Below, piece after piece: positions 29,700 through 40,812 of a DNA stretch of 64,000 nucleotides. Under the pieces are notes generated by a model, which saw only the letters and a list, made by a program, of their open reading frames with translations, was not told where the DNA came from and ran no database searches. A program made the position numbers and the translations under genes. Origin of the DNA: Macrosoma leucophasiata (taxonomy: Eukaryota > Arthropoda > Insecta > Lepidoptera > Hedylidae); the NCBI GenBank assembly GCA_036365455.1, contig JAWQUS010000022.1, positions 4,464,001-4,528,000 on the forward strand, given 5' to 3'. Every line of letters begins with the position of its first letter. Within the stretch, counting starts at the first letter, position 1.

Positions 29700-30060
29700 G
29701 GGGTTTTGGAGGGCACCTTGAAAGAGGGGTATGGTGCTCTTATTTTATTTCATTTTCTTGGTGTATTTTTGAGTTATATTAAATAAAGTTGGTGGCATTT
29801 TGTTTGATATAGGATTATTACAGTGCTCGTGTATAGTGAAATAGAATAATAGTGCGAAAACACGTTCTTTCGGGTTGCCTCCAAAACTTAATTGTAAAAG
29901 TTCTGGTAAAGTAGCCATCGCTTTACTCGAATTACTGTGACTCTGACTGACGGACTGATAAATTGACTGACTCTGACTTTTACGTTGCATATTACGAATA
30001 CAAAATATCGTTTTACTTCATACTGGCAATATGCATAACAAGCGATGCCATTAAATTAAA
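29700..30060 (+). repeat. poly-A-ended dispersed repeat, copy 1
   Basis: From GGCACCTTGAAAGAGGGG through GTATGGTGCTCTTATTTTAT, GGTTGCCTCCAAAACTTAAT and GTAAAGTAGCCATCGCTTTA to TGCCATTAAATTAAAAAAAAA. Further copies start at 30079 and 41538, with a distant one at 31310. Class unknown; the poly-A end suggests a retroposon. Confidence 0.7.
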
Positions 30061-30078
30061 AAAAAAATTATATATGAA

Positions 30079-30490
30079 TGCCCAGGGTTTTTGGCGGGAA
30101 CCTTGAAAGAGGCGTATGGTGCTCTTATTTTATTTTCTTGGTGTATTTTTAAGTTTTATTGAATAAAGTTTGGTGGCATTTTATTTGATATAGGTTTATT
30201 ACAGTGCCCGTGTATAGTGAAATAGAATAACAGTGCTAAAACACGACCTTTCAGATTGCCTCCGAAACTTCATTGTAATTGTACTGGTAAAGTAGCCATC
30301 GCTTTACTCGAATAACTTGACTGTAACTCACTTGGCTGACATATTATACTTGATAACTTATATACTTGATACTAACATATTATACTTGATGACTATACCT
30401 ATTATACAAAATTTTACGCTGCTTTATAAATACGAAATATCGTTTTACTTGACACTGGCAATATGCGTAATAGCGATGCCATTATATTAA
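30079..30490 (+). repeat. poly-A-ended dispersed repeat, copy 2
   Basis: Head-to-tail neighbour of 29700-30060, beginning TTTGGCGGGAACCTTGAAAG. An extra tract near 30345-30410 repeats ATATTATACTTGAT. Confidence 0.7.
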
Positions 30491-31004
30491 AAAAATAAGT
30501 GTCGCCTATGAACATTTGCAACACCAGGGGAGAATCACGCAGCTACATTGAAATCTCTCGTTTCATGCAAATGTTTATAGGCTACAGTTTTACTTACCAT
30601 CAATGCGAACTGTACGCTTGTTTATCACTTCATAACATAAACAAAACAAGAACTTTCTAGTACAATCTAGAAGTGTTGCAAGACCTCTATTGGACAATAA
30701 TGTAGATGTCAAGGGAGCTGTATTATCCTAACTCGGCGACTGGACGCGATGGGCACACAATAGGACCGGCCATAATACATTAATACATCCTGTAAGCTGT
30801 AGGTACTTGTACTAGTTTGACGCGTAAATGTTAGAGATCTTTTGTAAATTTTGCGATAACTATTTGTTAAACCGATATGATATGCTCCAAGTTGGGCCCG
30901 CACCTTGTATACTATGTCAAAATATAGAGAAAAACACGTAGAATCATGGAAAACATTCAAAAATAATTTGAATGGTTTTTTTTTTGTCGGAAATACCTAT
31001 TTAT

Positions 31005-31230
31005 TAACCGAGTTCAAAAAACGAGAAGGTTCTCAATTCGGGTGGTATATATATATATATATATATATATATTATGTATGTACGCGAATTTCGCCGAGAT
31101 TTCAAGACCGATTTACGTAATTCCTCTTTTGTTTGATGCGGAATAGTTTCAAATTGGTCCCACAAACATTTGATTCAGATAGGCCCATCAGTTTTTATTT
31201 TATGAGCATTTTTTTACTTACTTTCACCTC
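31005..31230 (+). repeat. dispersed repeat with (TA)n microsatellite
   Basis: ACCGAGTTCAAAAAACGAGA...TTCTCAATTCGGGTGGTATA leads into (TA) repeats at about 31047-31073, then CGAATTTCGCCGAGATTTCA. From memory, similar text recurs widely in moth genomes; class unknown. Confidence 0.5.
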
Positions 31231-31309
31231 AGACTAAAGGAATTAGAATAGACGGCGAGTTGTCATACAGTGCGTTGAATCCACTGACGTCCTAGATAGT
31301 CCTAAGAGT

Positions 31310-31680
31310 TTTTTGGCGGGAACGCGGAAAAGAGCTGTGTCGCTGCGTGATATTATTTTCAAAATTAGTGTATTGTCGCGTTTTTATGTGTAAAAATGGT
31401 GGGATTTTTATCATAAAACATTCGATAACGTTCACGGATGTAGGAAAGTGATATTATGAAGTGAAAAGTGATTTTTCATGTTGCCTCCAAAACTTCGCAA
31501 GGTCTCCTAGTAAAGTCCCCATCACTTTACTGGAGCCATCTCATCATACTTCACATGGAAGCATCCAATCATCGTCATCTTCCATGTGGATATTCATTAT
31601 CATAAGAAATGAAGAAAAAAAAATACTGAAGATTGGCTGTTAGGGACTTGAATCCGTGGCCGTAAAACAATTAAAAAAAA
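31310..31680 (+). repeat. diverged relative of the poly-A-ended repeat
   Basis: TTTTTTGGCGGGAACG at the start and GTTGCCTCCAAAACTTCGCA...AAAGTCCCCATCACTTTACT inside correspond to 29700-30060, with different sequence between, ending in an A-rich tract. Confidence 0.55.
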
Positions 31681-31953
31681 AAGATAGTCCTAATGCGCCT
31701 GACAACAAGATGACAACAAGTGACAATGACACATTTACTCATCGACCACACAACACAGCTTATTTACTCCTTCGTGGATAAAATTTTTAAATTGATTTCG
31801 TATAGTCGCGTAATAATTTGTTTCGACACACCTAAACAATCTAATTTAATTATCACGAAGCTAAAAGAGTTTTAGTTTTAGAGAGATTTTACAAATTTAA
31901 CAGATGTGAACATTAATCTAATTGGCAATGCAGCAATAAACTAAAAAGTATTA

Positions 31954-32425
31954 AATAAATATAACTACGTTTAGAAAAACCGACTTCAAAACTGAAAAGT
32001 AAAAAATAATAAAGATTTAATTGTAATTAGGTATATACTACCTATTATTTACATGTGCTATTTACTAATAGGTTTGAAGTCGGCGCCAAGCCAAAATCAC
32101 TAAAGTAGGCATTTCATTGTATTAAAACGTAACTTCACGCCTGTAATCCCCGAAGGGGTAGGCAGAGGTAAATGCATGAATTCAAGCATACATGCAAACA
32201 CCCACGATTCGTCGGTTACGTTTTGTGCAGTGTATTAATTTGCTCGTATTCATATTTAAGTGATTAAAATATAATTATTTGTTTAAGGCTTGGCACCGAC
32301 TTCAAACCTATTAGTAAATAGCACATATAAATAATAGATATTATATACCTAATTACAATTAAATCTTTATTATTTTTTACTTTTCATTTTTGAAGTCGGT
32401 TTTTCTAAACGTAGTTATATTTATT
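31954..32425. repeat. inverted repeat with 139-bp arms
   Basis: Arms 31954-32092 and 32287-32425 are of equal length and about 95% complementary by eye. They begin AATAAATATAACTACG and end GCCAAGCC. The 194-bp spacer contains a tSINE-2 fragment. It is probably a foldback or MITE-like element invaded by the SINE. Confidence 0.88.
32134..32225 (-). mobile_element. tSINE-2 3' fragment, in the spacer of the inverted repeat
   Basis: The plus strand reads GTAACTTCACGCCTGTAATC...CACGATTCGTCGGTTACGTT, the complement of the family tail. Confidence 0.75.
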
Positions 32426-32612
32426 TTATTTTATGTCTTGTATGACAACAGTATGTCATCATATCTGTACCACAGTATAAGCACATACAGTAGTTTATCG
32501 CCTTTGAAGTTTTACAATATTCCGCCTTCACCCATAAAAACGCAAATTCATTAAGGTTGTCACGTGTTTGGTTTTTATTTACGTTGCTTGTAATGCGACA
32601 GTTTACGTTGAA
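32421..32612 (-). other. unexplained Cys-rich open frame
   Basis: The minus frame reads ...NLNEFAFLWVKAEYCKTSK then INYCMCLYCGTDMMTYCCHT and ends HKIK plus stop, which abuts the inverted-repeat arm. Codon use looks more protein-like than neighbouring frames, but there is no recognised family, start or splice context. It may be a transposon C-terminal relic. Confidence 0.2.
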
Positions 32613-32636
32613 CATATACAAAAATCCTAAAAACAT

Positions 32637-32805
32637 CACGCCTGTAATCCCTTAAGGGGTAGGCAGTGGTAAATGGATTCATGCATACACCCTCGATTCG
32701 CCGGTCACGTTTTGGCCCATGTAACAGGCGGCGAGCCTGTTGACGTCTCCGGGCACATAACTAAACTTTGAGGTGCTGGGAAGCCTCCAGAAAATAAAAA
32801 AATCT
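32637..32805 (-). mobile_element. tSINE-2 fragment
   Basis: The plus strand reads CACGCCTGTAATCCCTTAAG...GTTTTGGCCCATGTAACAGG...GACGTCTCCGGGCACATAAC, the complement of the SINE body. Confidence 0.75.
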
Positions 32806-32887
32806 ACCAATTTGTGAATATTTCAACCTATCAACAATTTACCACTCTATCATCAATCTTCCAGTATTCCAGTTGGGCGGTCTAACA

Positions 32888-32918
32888 ATATATGTATATA
32901 TATATATATATATATATA
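32888..32918. repeat. (TA)n microsatellite
   Basis: About 15 TA dinucleotides with one interruption. Confidence 0.85.
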
Positions 32919-33594
32919 ATGTATGTACCGATTCTAATATTCATCCATACGTTCTTAACTCCGTCCAATATAAGCCGAATATCAAATACATACAATAAAA
33001 AAAAGGTTTTTTTAAATATTTTTTCGTTGTAAGTGAAGTAAGTAGGTATGTACATAAAGTGTAAAATATAACAGACATTATTAAGAAATTAAAATTAGAC
33101 TAAAATATTAACAGTAAAGTCAACATCAAATTTTTCAATATCATCTTTCCAAAATCTTAGTAAAATAAATTTTTAATCTCGCACCCCTTATCGCTGAGTA
33201 CCAAGTAGATGACGAAGTGAATGATGAGTTCTTGTATGGGCTACTTGGTACCGCCCCCTCCCTCCCTCGCGTCGTACGCCCCGCACGATTGCTCTGACAT
33301 TACACGTTCGTTGGATGACTGTATGAAATTAAAACGTTCGTTTTCTTTAGACTGTGTCTGTACTATGACATTCTTGTTTTTGAAATAGAGTTACGACAAT
33401 TAATTGAAGGTATAATAAACGATTTCAATAGCTGAAGTGATTTAGTATTTTATGCTTCTTCTCTCAATATAGAGTAGGTACAAGGTGTGGGCCCAAATTC
33501 CATACATTATGGTCTCCTTTACAAAAAGCGGTTATATAGGTATATAAGTGGATAATAGATGTATAGATCATTCAAACCAAGAGCATTATTTTCG

Positions 33595-33740
33595 GCAGTT
33601 TCTGGCAGGTCATAGTCAATTACGTCCACATGTCGCCATTTTGGGGTCAGATTACAAATTTGAAGCGTGTTATCTTGAATTAGGAATTGCTATTGGGGAA
33701 TTCCTGATTACGTTCAGTGATATCCGTGTCCCACAGAGTA
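33595..33740 (+). repeat. dispersed repeat, local pair copy 1
   Basis: It shares CCACATGTCGC, GGTCAGATTACA and TTGAGGAAT(G/T)CC-type blocks with 34605-34745. The 92-codon open frame at 33548-33826 runs through it and is probably fortuitous. Confidence 0.45.
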
Positions 33741-34065
33741 GTTTCCTGTTGAAAACCAGCGTCGGGCTCCGGCTTGACATAATGCTGAACTGGAAACTAT
33801 TTGGTGCAGCCGTGGTGGGATCTTGATTATTTATTTTCTACTGTACAAGGTACTTTTTTAAATATAAGAGTTTTTTCTTTTTTTTTTAACCATTTTTTAA
33901 AGTATTTTTTTTGTTTGTCGTGTTAAGTATTTACATTTAAAATGTTTTTTCTAGTGTTTTTTTTTAAATGCGGCATATTAAGTCGGCTGCTCCAATTAAT
34001 GCTTTTTTTCTTTCTTTCTTTCTATGGGTTGTTGTCGATTGTTGTGTATGAACTAATGATTATCA

Positions 34066-34362
34066 ATGGGTTCCAATCTGCAATGGCCTATTTGGCGAAC
34101 GCTAAACCGACTACGCACCGGAGTGGGTCGTTGTAGATCAAACATGGCTAGATGGGGCTATTTGTCAGGACCAGAATGTGACTGCGGTGCTCCAAAGCAG
34201 GATATGATACATCTGCTCTCCTGCCCACTGTGCCCCAACAGTTGCACAAGAAGAGACCTAATGGAGGCTACGGATGCCGCTGTGAAATTGTCAAATTTTT
34301 TGTCCGCTAGAGTATGACTATGACAGGCCATTGACACGAGTAGAAGAAGAAGAAGATTATCA
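34066..34362 (+). mobile_element. non-LTR retrotransposon ORF2 C-terminal fragment
   Basis: The frame reads WRTLNRLRTGVGRCRSNMAR...CDCGAPKQDMIHLLSCPLC..., the Cys/His-rich C-terminus that follows the reverse transcriptase in many LINE ORF2 proteins (LNRLRTG, then WG, then CDCG...H...C). The stop codon at 34315 is followed by an (AGA)n tail at 34341-34358. The upstream reverse transcriptase is missing. Confidence 0.8.
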
Positions 34363-34435
34363 ATAGTTTTTGTGTAAGCCAATTGACAAAGTATTCGCAT
34401 TTGGTAGGTATTCTATCACATCTATAGTGACTAAC

Positions 34436-34543
34436 GACCCGCCTCAGCTGTAATCCCAAATGCATGCATTGAAACATACATGCAAACAACCACGATTCGC
34501 CGGTTACGTTTTGGCCCATGTAACAGGTGGCGAGCCTGTTGAC
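34436..34543 (-). mobile_element. tSINE-2 fragment
   Basis: The plus strand runs from GCTGTAATCCCAAATGCATG to GTTTTGGCCCATGTAACAGG and GGCGAGCCTGTTGAC. It is joined directly to a SINE-A end. Confidence 0.7.
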
Positions 34544-34602
34544 ATCACTTAACATCAATGTGAACTGCATGCTTGTTTGCCACTTTCATGACATAAAAAA
34601 AA
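34543..34602 (+). mobile_element. SINE-A 3' fragment
   Basis: CATCACTTAACATCAATGTG...GACATAAAAAAAA: only the last 60 bp of the family is present. Confidence 0.75.
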
Positions 34603-34604
34603 TG

Positions 34605-34745
34605 TGGGCTTGGCACATCATACCTCCACATGTCGCGGTCAGATTACATATTTGACGATTTATTATCTTAAATTGCTACAGGGACAGCCATTGAGGAATG
34701 TCCGATTAGGTTGAGTGATGGGCTGTTGTCGATTGTTCCGCATCG
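34605..34745 (+). repeat. dispersed repeat, local pair copy 2
   Basis: Partner of 33595-33740. It also shares GGGCTGTTGTCGATTGTT with 34025-34045. Confidence 0.45.
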
Positions 34746-34848
34746 ATTGTTTTTGTTGTTAACAAATTAATAACGTTAAATGCAGTCTTACCGCGAATTT
34801 CGTTCCGGCAAATCTGTCTGAAAATCCGAAAAATGTAATACTATAGAC

Positions 34849-35079
34849 TGCACTGCAGCCTATAGACACCCACACAAAGACCAAGCTCGAAATGCAGATG
34901 CGTTACCACTCCTGAGGCCTTAGGTGTTATGCCAATGTGCCGGAAATTACAGGGCCGTATATTACCACCTGACCGGTACACAATAGTGTTGAACACTACC
35001 ATTTAGTGGCAAGTATATTAGGTAATGCAGTGGTGCCTACGCCCTCTAGCTCCGTCACTGGAGCTCTACCATCAGTAAA
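34849..35079 (-). mobile_element. SINE-A, 3'-truncated
   Basis: Starts inside the family at CTGCAGCCTATAGACACCCA and runs to the complete head GAGCTCTACCATCAGT. Confidence 0.8.
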
Positions 35080-35246
35080 AATTGTTTCATTTACCTAGTT
35101 GATAAAACTAAATTTGAAGTAACTTATAACACTTTGATAACTCTAGGTGTGTTAAGTAGAGTCAGGAAACTCTCCGCTTACAGTACGGCCACACGATGCG
35201 GTACGGCGCCGGAATAATACCGCAATGTCCCTAAATATATGACACT

Positions 35247-35450
35247 AGCGGCCCGCCCCGGCTTCGCGCGGTTGACTACCCTCTCCTATTTATCTTAGCA
35301 TTTTGTTATATAGCCTATAGCCTTCCTCAATAAGTGAGCTATCTAACAATTTTTCAAATAGCACCAGTAGTTCCTGAGATTATCGCGTTCAAGCAAACAA
35401 ACAAACTCTTCAGCTTTTTAATATTAATATAAAAATAAAATAATAAGTAT
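35247..35450 (-). repeat. dispersed repeat with ACTAGCGG(C)CCGCCCC end
   Basis: ACACTAGCGGCCCGCCCCGG...ACAAACAAACTCTTCAGCTT. The end at 35247 is shared with 37340 and 45425. The class is uncertain: the CTAG terminus and GC hairpin fit a Helitron 3' end, while the rest resembles RTE-derived 3' sequences. Confidence 0.45.
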
Positions 35451-35456
35451 AGATTA

Positions 35457-35642
35457 GTAACACACGACCGGATTCGGTCCATTCCATTCCATTCGGACAA
35501 AACCGCGCGAGCGGACCGCATAGGACTTGATTAATAATAATTTTGTCCGCCGGACTCCTACCTACTCCTACACACGGCCAGATTTGGTTCGGAGCGTACC
35601 GAATCCGCTGACCGCTCCATACCAAATCCGCACGTGTGTTAC
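35457..35642. mobile_element. 186-bp MITE
   Basis: Terminal inverted repeats of about 20 bp: GTAACACACGACCGGATT on the left and, complemented, GTAACACACGTGCGGATT on the right. Non-coding. Confidence 0.7.
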
Positions 35643-35787
35643 CACTATAAATTACTATTGGACTTCTTACACGTCACGGTATTCATGGTACGATAGCAAG
35701 GGTCAGGGTAGTGTAATAACATTTAGGGAGTTAGTGCCCTAATTAAGGCGACCGGAGCGGCCCGGTCAGCCTAACGCCCTAACTATA

Positions 35788-35980
35788 CACAGTAAAAATA
35801 TGAACAGTATGGAAACTACGTACAAAACGTTCAAAACGGCACACACACACAAATATGCGCATCGACGGAGCTGCAGCACCGCGAGAACAGCTTAGGGGCC
35901 TCATTGATGCGCATGTTTGTGTGATTGCGCCGTTTCAACGTATTGCACGTAGTTTCCATACTGTTCATATTTGTACTGTG
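35788..35980. mobile_element. MITE-4, copy 1
   Basis: Long terminal inverted repeats begin CACAGTA(A/C)AAATATGAAC and continue through AGTATGGAAACTACGT. It is the same family as 52304-52519. The flanking CCCTAACT / AGTTAGGG are themselves inverted, so the outer edge of this copy is unclear. Confidence 0.75.
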
Positions 35981-37164
35981 ACTGAGTTAGGGTCCTGTCG
36001 ATCGGATAGTGTAATAAGCGGCAATCCGACGCGAGGCCACGCCCATCCTTTCTGCCGGACTCTGAATACCGTGTCGTATAATAAATAGCCTTTTATACCA
36101 TGTCACACGACGCATTAGGCCGACGTGCAACGTCTTCTCACAAGCGCCGGAGTGACAACGTTCCGCCACCGCAGTATTGTAAGAGTATCGAACGTGATTA
36201 TTCACGATGTTAACAGCGTTGTACCGCACCGCTAGTGTGGCATCTTATACCTCGAATAAATTTCGTTGCGGCGCCGCACCGCACTGTTAAGGCATAGTAT
36301 AGCCTTAGCATTAATCAAAGTCAATGAAACATAGCATTTATTTCGTTATTTTTAGTTGCCTATGCGATCAAGTAGCCAGTTTTGTGATAGTACATGTGTT
36401 GGGTTTTCATAAGCAATGCCAATCATATCACCAACCACCACCGCGGCGCGAATTCAAATTCACGCGCCATCGAGCTCCGTGTCGTGCCTAAACCAAGGAG
36501 TTCGTGGCACCTTCATACGTCAAGGCGAGACTAGCGCCACGCGGCTAGCGGCGTCGAGAGAAAACACTTACCTGAAAATTGCCGCCAATTCGAGATGCAT
36601 TTTTTGTGAATTTTCTTTTTATTAAGTAAAAGCCTAAAACCAATGACTCTGAAGTGTCTGTGTAAAAACGGAGTTTAATTGATGAACTTTATTGAATCAT
36701 ATAACTGAAAAGGTGGTCTTCCAGAATTTTTTGGTGAGTTGCATTGCGTCTTTCAATACAGTAATTATAGTCCTAAACTGGACAACATGTATGTAAACTA
36801 AATAGTATGCTTATTAATACTCACTGTGATTTATGTATGCAATGAACATATACATAAATCACACTTCACGGTCTGTAAGGCGTTAAAATCTAGGTAGGTA
36901 ACAATTTAATATAATTAAATTGAGACCAGTGCTGTCAAGAGGAAAATAAACGTGTTTTTTTTTTACAAAAAATGTTTTTATGTGAGATTTATGGAATCTG
37001 GGGAAAACCAATAACGTTCATTTTAAAACTACGAATAACAATCAATTCGTAGTTTTGAAATTACACAGCGGAACAAAAATTTATGTTTGTTCTATTGTTT
37101 TTTGTTTCATAATAGGTAGCTTGAGTGCGCTTAGCGCTTATTATGTTTTCTATACCTACTAATC

Positions 37165-37350
37165 TTAATATATATAAATCTCGTGTCACAATGTTTGTCC
37201 TCAATGGACTCCTAAACCACTTAACCGATTATATTAAAACTCGCACACCATGTGCAGTTCGATCCAACTTGAGAGATAGGATAGCTTACATTACGCTATG
37301 ACTAATAGGAGCAGAGCAGCGCGGGCGAAGCCGGGGCGGGCCGCTAGTAT
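37165..37350 (+). mobile_element. short Helitron-like element or related repeat
   Basis: AATATATATAAATCTCGTGT at the start, and GCGGGCGAAGCCGGGGCGGG then CCGCTAGT at the end. A GC-rich hairpin just before CTAG|T fits a Helitron 3' terminus. No helicase sequence; identity is tentative. Confidence 0.35.
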
Positions 37351-37452
37351 TATATAAAGAGGTAATGTATGTAACTTTGATTGTTTGTTTGAAGGGGCCA
37401 ATGTTCGGAAATACTGAACGAACATGAAAATTCTTTCACAATCAGAAAGCTT

Positions 37453-37672
37453 TACTGGTGGTAGAGCTCCAGTGACGGGTCTTGCGGGCGTAGGCACCAC
37501 CGCATTACCTATACCTGCCGCTAAATGGTAGTGTTCAGCACTATCGTGTTCCGGTCAGGTGGTAATGTACGGCTCTGTAATTTCCGGCATATAGGCATAT
37601 TACCTTAGGCCTCAGGAGTGGTATCGCGTCTCTGCATTTTGACCATGATCTTTATGTAAATGTCTGAAGGTA
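37453..37672 (+). mobile_element. SINE-A, 3'-truncated
   Basis: Head ACTGGTGGTAGAGCTCCAGT to GCATTTTGACCATGATCTTT; the tail is missing. Confidence 0.8.
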
Positions 37673-37800
37673 CCATATATAATCACGAATAGATAACTAA
37701 ATCGAAAAAAATATGTTTACACATCCCTAACATTTATGAAAGACCTTTCCGATACAACGATATGCCGCACTATATAGAAAACAAAAAATAAAAAAATTAA

Positions 37801-38561
37801 AGGCTTCGGCAAACCAAACGCAGGACAGTTGCAGGGAGTCGGCACACTGAACGCAGCAGCAGTTTTCAAGCGGTTGCAACGCGTGACCGCGTTTAAACCG
37901 CGTTCAGTTTGACGTGTGCGGCAGGCAGAAGGCTGCAAGATGTCAGACGACATGAAAAATTCATGGTGTTTTTGGCTCTTAGGCAAAAAAAAAGAATTTT
38001 CGTTTATGATATCAAAACAAGAAAAAAGAATATGGGGAATTTCATCGTCTCTGCAGAGAGCTGGAAAGTCATGAAAATTTTTTTTTCACATATTCTGAAA
38101 ATATGTGAAAAAATGCCCAAAAGTTCTTTTGAAGATTGCGAAAGACAGCTCAATCAAAAATAAGCCAAATCGGAAATAATACAAACATTTATTTTTACGC
38201 ACTAATTCGATTATCTTTTCACTGATGTTCATCACGCCATTGTAAAAAAATACAACAGTCGCCTACCGCTCTCGATGCGCTGCGCTGCACTGCCTTCGGT
38301 GTGTCGTGACAAAATGACCGCCATAGTAATACAACAGCGTCGGCCCGCGCTCTGCACTGCCCTGCGCTGCGCCTGTCCCGCGTCCGCGCCGCCTGGTTTG
38401 TCGTCCGGCAGTTGCAGCGCGGCGCGGCGCGGTGCAGTTTGAGCGCGGGCTCGCGTTCAAATTTAGTGTGACGCAGTTCAAAGAGTTTCTTGTATTAAAA
38501 CTTGGGCGGGCCCGCATTCAAACAGCGCTGCTACTGCCCTGCGCTTGGTTTGCCCAAGCCT
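37801..38561 (+). mobile_element. PIF/Harbinger-type DNA transposon, internally deleted
   Basis: Terminal inverted repeats of about 24 bp start AGGCTT(C/G)GGCAAACCAA and are flanked by TAA on each side (37798-37800, 38562-38564). The 3-bp TWA target duplication is typical of PIF/Harbinger. Inside, a plus frame ending at 38163 reads FMVFLALRQKKRIFVYDIKT...GNFIVSAE..KIFFSHILKI. This resembles the N-terminal part of Harbinger transposases, LLLRRRRRR.WV+..L..R...G.F..L ...F...FRM. The catalytic domain is absent and the remainder is GC-rich. Confidence 0.75.
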
Positions 38562-38604
38562 TAACCGCGCGTTACATGTAGGGGAGGTACCCACCCTAAA
38601 TTTT

Positions 38605-38765
38605 TTTTTTCATGTTTTTATTCTACCACTTTGTCGGCGTGATTAAGGTGTATATGTCCGTCTGTCTGTCTGTCTGTCCGTCGGCGGTTTAGCATTCAAA
38701 ACCAAAATTAGGCTATGTAGCCTTGTTTACTACGGAACCCTAAAAGTAAAAGAGATAATTTTTCC
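38605..38765 (-). repeat. dispersed repeat with (TCTG)n
   Basis: TTGTCGGCGTGATTAAGGTG, five TCTG units at 38661-38682, then TACTACGGAACCCTAAAAG. It resembles a repeat I recall as common in moth genomes; class unknown. Confidence 0.5.
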
Positions 38766-39000
38766 ACCATAACCAAGAAATGAGGATTAACTTGAGTGAA
38801 AACGCGGCGAAATACTAGTTCCCTTTAAACAAGAGTTAAATTGAAAATAAATATCGATACTCCTTATCGCACCTCACTACAGCTTGGCGTGGTTCATACC
38901 AGTTTGTATGGCCTGGTTTCTGTTACTAAACTTTAGAGCAGAATTCTATGTTTATGTTTATAAATACAAAAACAGTGGTTCTGTTGTTTAGATCAATATT

Positions 39001-39112
39001 CTACTGATGGTAGAGCTACAGTGAAAGAGCTCGCGAGCGTACGCATCAATACGTAATACTTTATCTCCATTTAGCGAATGGTAATGTTCAGAGCTATCGT
39101 GTTCCGGTCATG
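39001..39112 (+). mobile_element. SINE-A head fragment
   Basis: CTACTGATGGTAGAGCTACA to TATCGTGTTCCGGTCATGT; only the 5' 112 bp remains and it is diverged. Confidence 0.7.
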
Positions 39113-39169
39113 TAAATCAGGGTTTTTCAAATTTGGCTCTACGTTCCCCTGTTGAAAAGTATACTTTCT

Positions 39170-39456
39170 ACTGGTGGTAGAGCTCCAGTGACGGAGCTCG
39201 CGGGCGTAGGCACCACCGCATTACCTAATAAACTTGCCGCTAAATGGTAGTGTTCAACACTATCGTGTTTCGGTCAGGTGGTAATGTACGGCCCTGTAAT
39301 TTCCGGCACAGAGGCATAAGACCTTAGGCCTCAGGAGTGGTAACGCATCTGCATTTTGACCTTGGTCTTTGTGTGGATGTCTATAGGCTGCAGTCATCAC
39401 TTAACATCAATGTGAACTGCATGCTTGTTTACCACTTCCATTACATTAAAAAAAAA
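39170..39456 (+). mobile_element. SINE-A, full length
   Basis: A near-consensus copy, head to poly-A. It forms an inverted pair with 39636-39921 across 179 bp. Confidence 0.9.
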
Positions 39457-39635
39457 GGTATCTAAGTGACAGTGAACCACTCATATAAACCCCTTCCCCT
39501 CTTCCTCCAAAGAAAACAATAAAATAGACTGTTGAAGAAAATAATGTTTTTATTTCAATAAAAGGTAACAAATAAAGTGCCAAGAGAAATATACTCGTAT
39601 TTTTACTACTATTATTGTGATAGGTGCGCTTGTTT

Positions 39636-39921
39636 CTTTTTTTTTTTTATGTTATAAAAGTGGCAAACAAGCGTGCAGTTCACATTGATGTTAAGTGATG
39701 ACTGCAGCCTATAGACACCCACACAATGACCAGAGGTCAAAATGTAAATGCGCTGCCACTCCTGAGGCATTAGGTGTTATGCCTCTGTGCCGGAAATTAC
39801 AGAGCCGTACATTACCACCTGACCGGAAAACGATAGTGCTGAACACTACCATTTAACGGCAAGTATATTAGGTAATGCGGTGGTGCCTACGCCCGCGAGC
39901 TCCGTCACTGGAGCTCTACCA
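39636..39921 (-). mobile_element. SINE-A, full length
   Basis: Inverted partner of 39170-39456; T-rich tail complement at 39636 and GAGCTCTACCA head complement at 39921. Confidence 0.9.
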
Positions 39922-40217
39922 ATGTCAATAATGAGTAATTTTTGTCAATTTTAACCATAATTTTGACTCGGCATCAAGATGATTTACAGTACCTAACCCT
40001 AAGGCGGCCAACTTTCTGAAAATAGTATGCGGGACTTTTTGTGGATGTTTTGTCAGTATGGTACGTATACTGAAAAAACTTCCACAAAAAGTCAAAATTA
40101 CATAAAAACACAAAACTCACAAAATTAGTACAAATGGAAAGCGATCACATACACACACGCAAACCGCTGTTGCTTGCATGCGTGTGTAAGTGTAGCGTAG
40201 TGTATGTTTTATGTGCG

Positions 40218-40403
40218 TTTTTTTTTTTTTTTTTTTATGTTATGGAATTTGTAAACAAGCATGCAGTTCACATTGATGTTAAGTGATGACTGCAGCCTAT
40301 AGACACCCACAGAAAGACCAAGGTCAAAATGCAGATGCGTTACCACTCCTGAGGCGTAAGGTGTTATGCCTCTGTGCCGGAAATTACAGGGCCGTACATT
40401 AAA
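40218..40403 (-). mobile_element. SINE-A, 5'-truncated
   Basis: Poly-A complement at 40218-40235, the body to GGAAATTACAGGGCCGTACA, then unrelated sequence. Confidence 0.85.
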
Positions 40404-40649
40404 ACGTGTCTGTGTGGTTGTGAATTACCTAGAAAAAAAATAGCCTTGGTAGGTACGTCAATGCATCAAATGCAGGACATGCGCGACGCATCCAACGTTT
40501 AGCGGGACTATTTTATTAATTCTTGCAAAGCGGGATTACATCCAGCATCCGGACGGTCCCGCAAAATCCGGGACGGTTGGTCGCCTTACCTAAATCTTGT
40601 CGCGAACCCCTAGGAGTTCGCGTACCCCACTTCGAGAAACCCTGATGTA

Positions 40650-40812
40650 AGTAATAGGTGTAAACATCCACAGATATTCCAATGTAGATGGGTTGCCACA
40701 CCTAAAGGTCTGTGGTCTAAGGCATTATGGTCTCTATTCCGGAAATTATAGGGCCGTAACCTGACTATCTCGGCTAGTGGTAGAGCTCCGTCACTGGAGC
40801 TCTGCCACCAAA
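40650..40812 (-). mobile_element. SINE-A, heavily diverged
   Basis: It retains GGTTGCCACACCTAAAGG, CCGGAAATTATAGGGCCGTA and GAGCTCCGTCACTGGAGCTC in family order with internal deletions. The preceding ACTTCGAGAAACCCTGATG belongs to another repeat. Confidence 0.6.

Noticed and set aside
38263..38517. Arg- and Ala-rich frame in GC-rich DNA
   Set aside because: It is a by-product of GC-rich filler in the Harbinger-type element.
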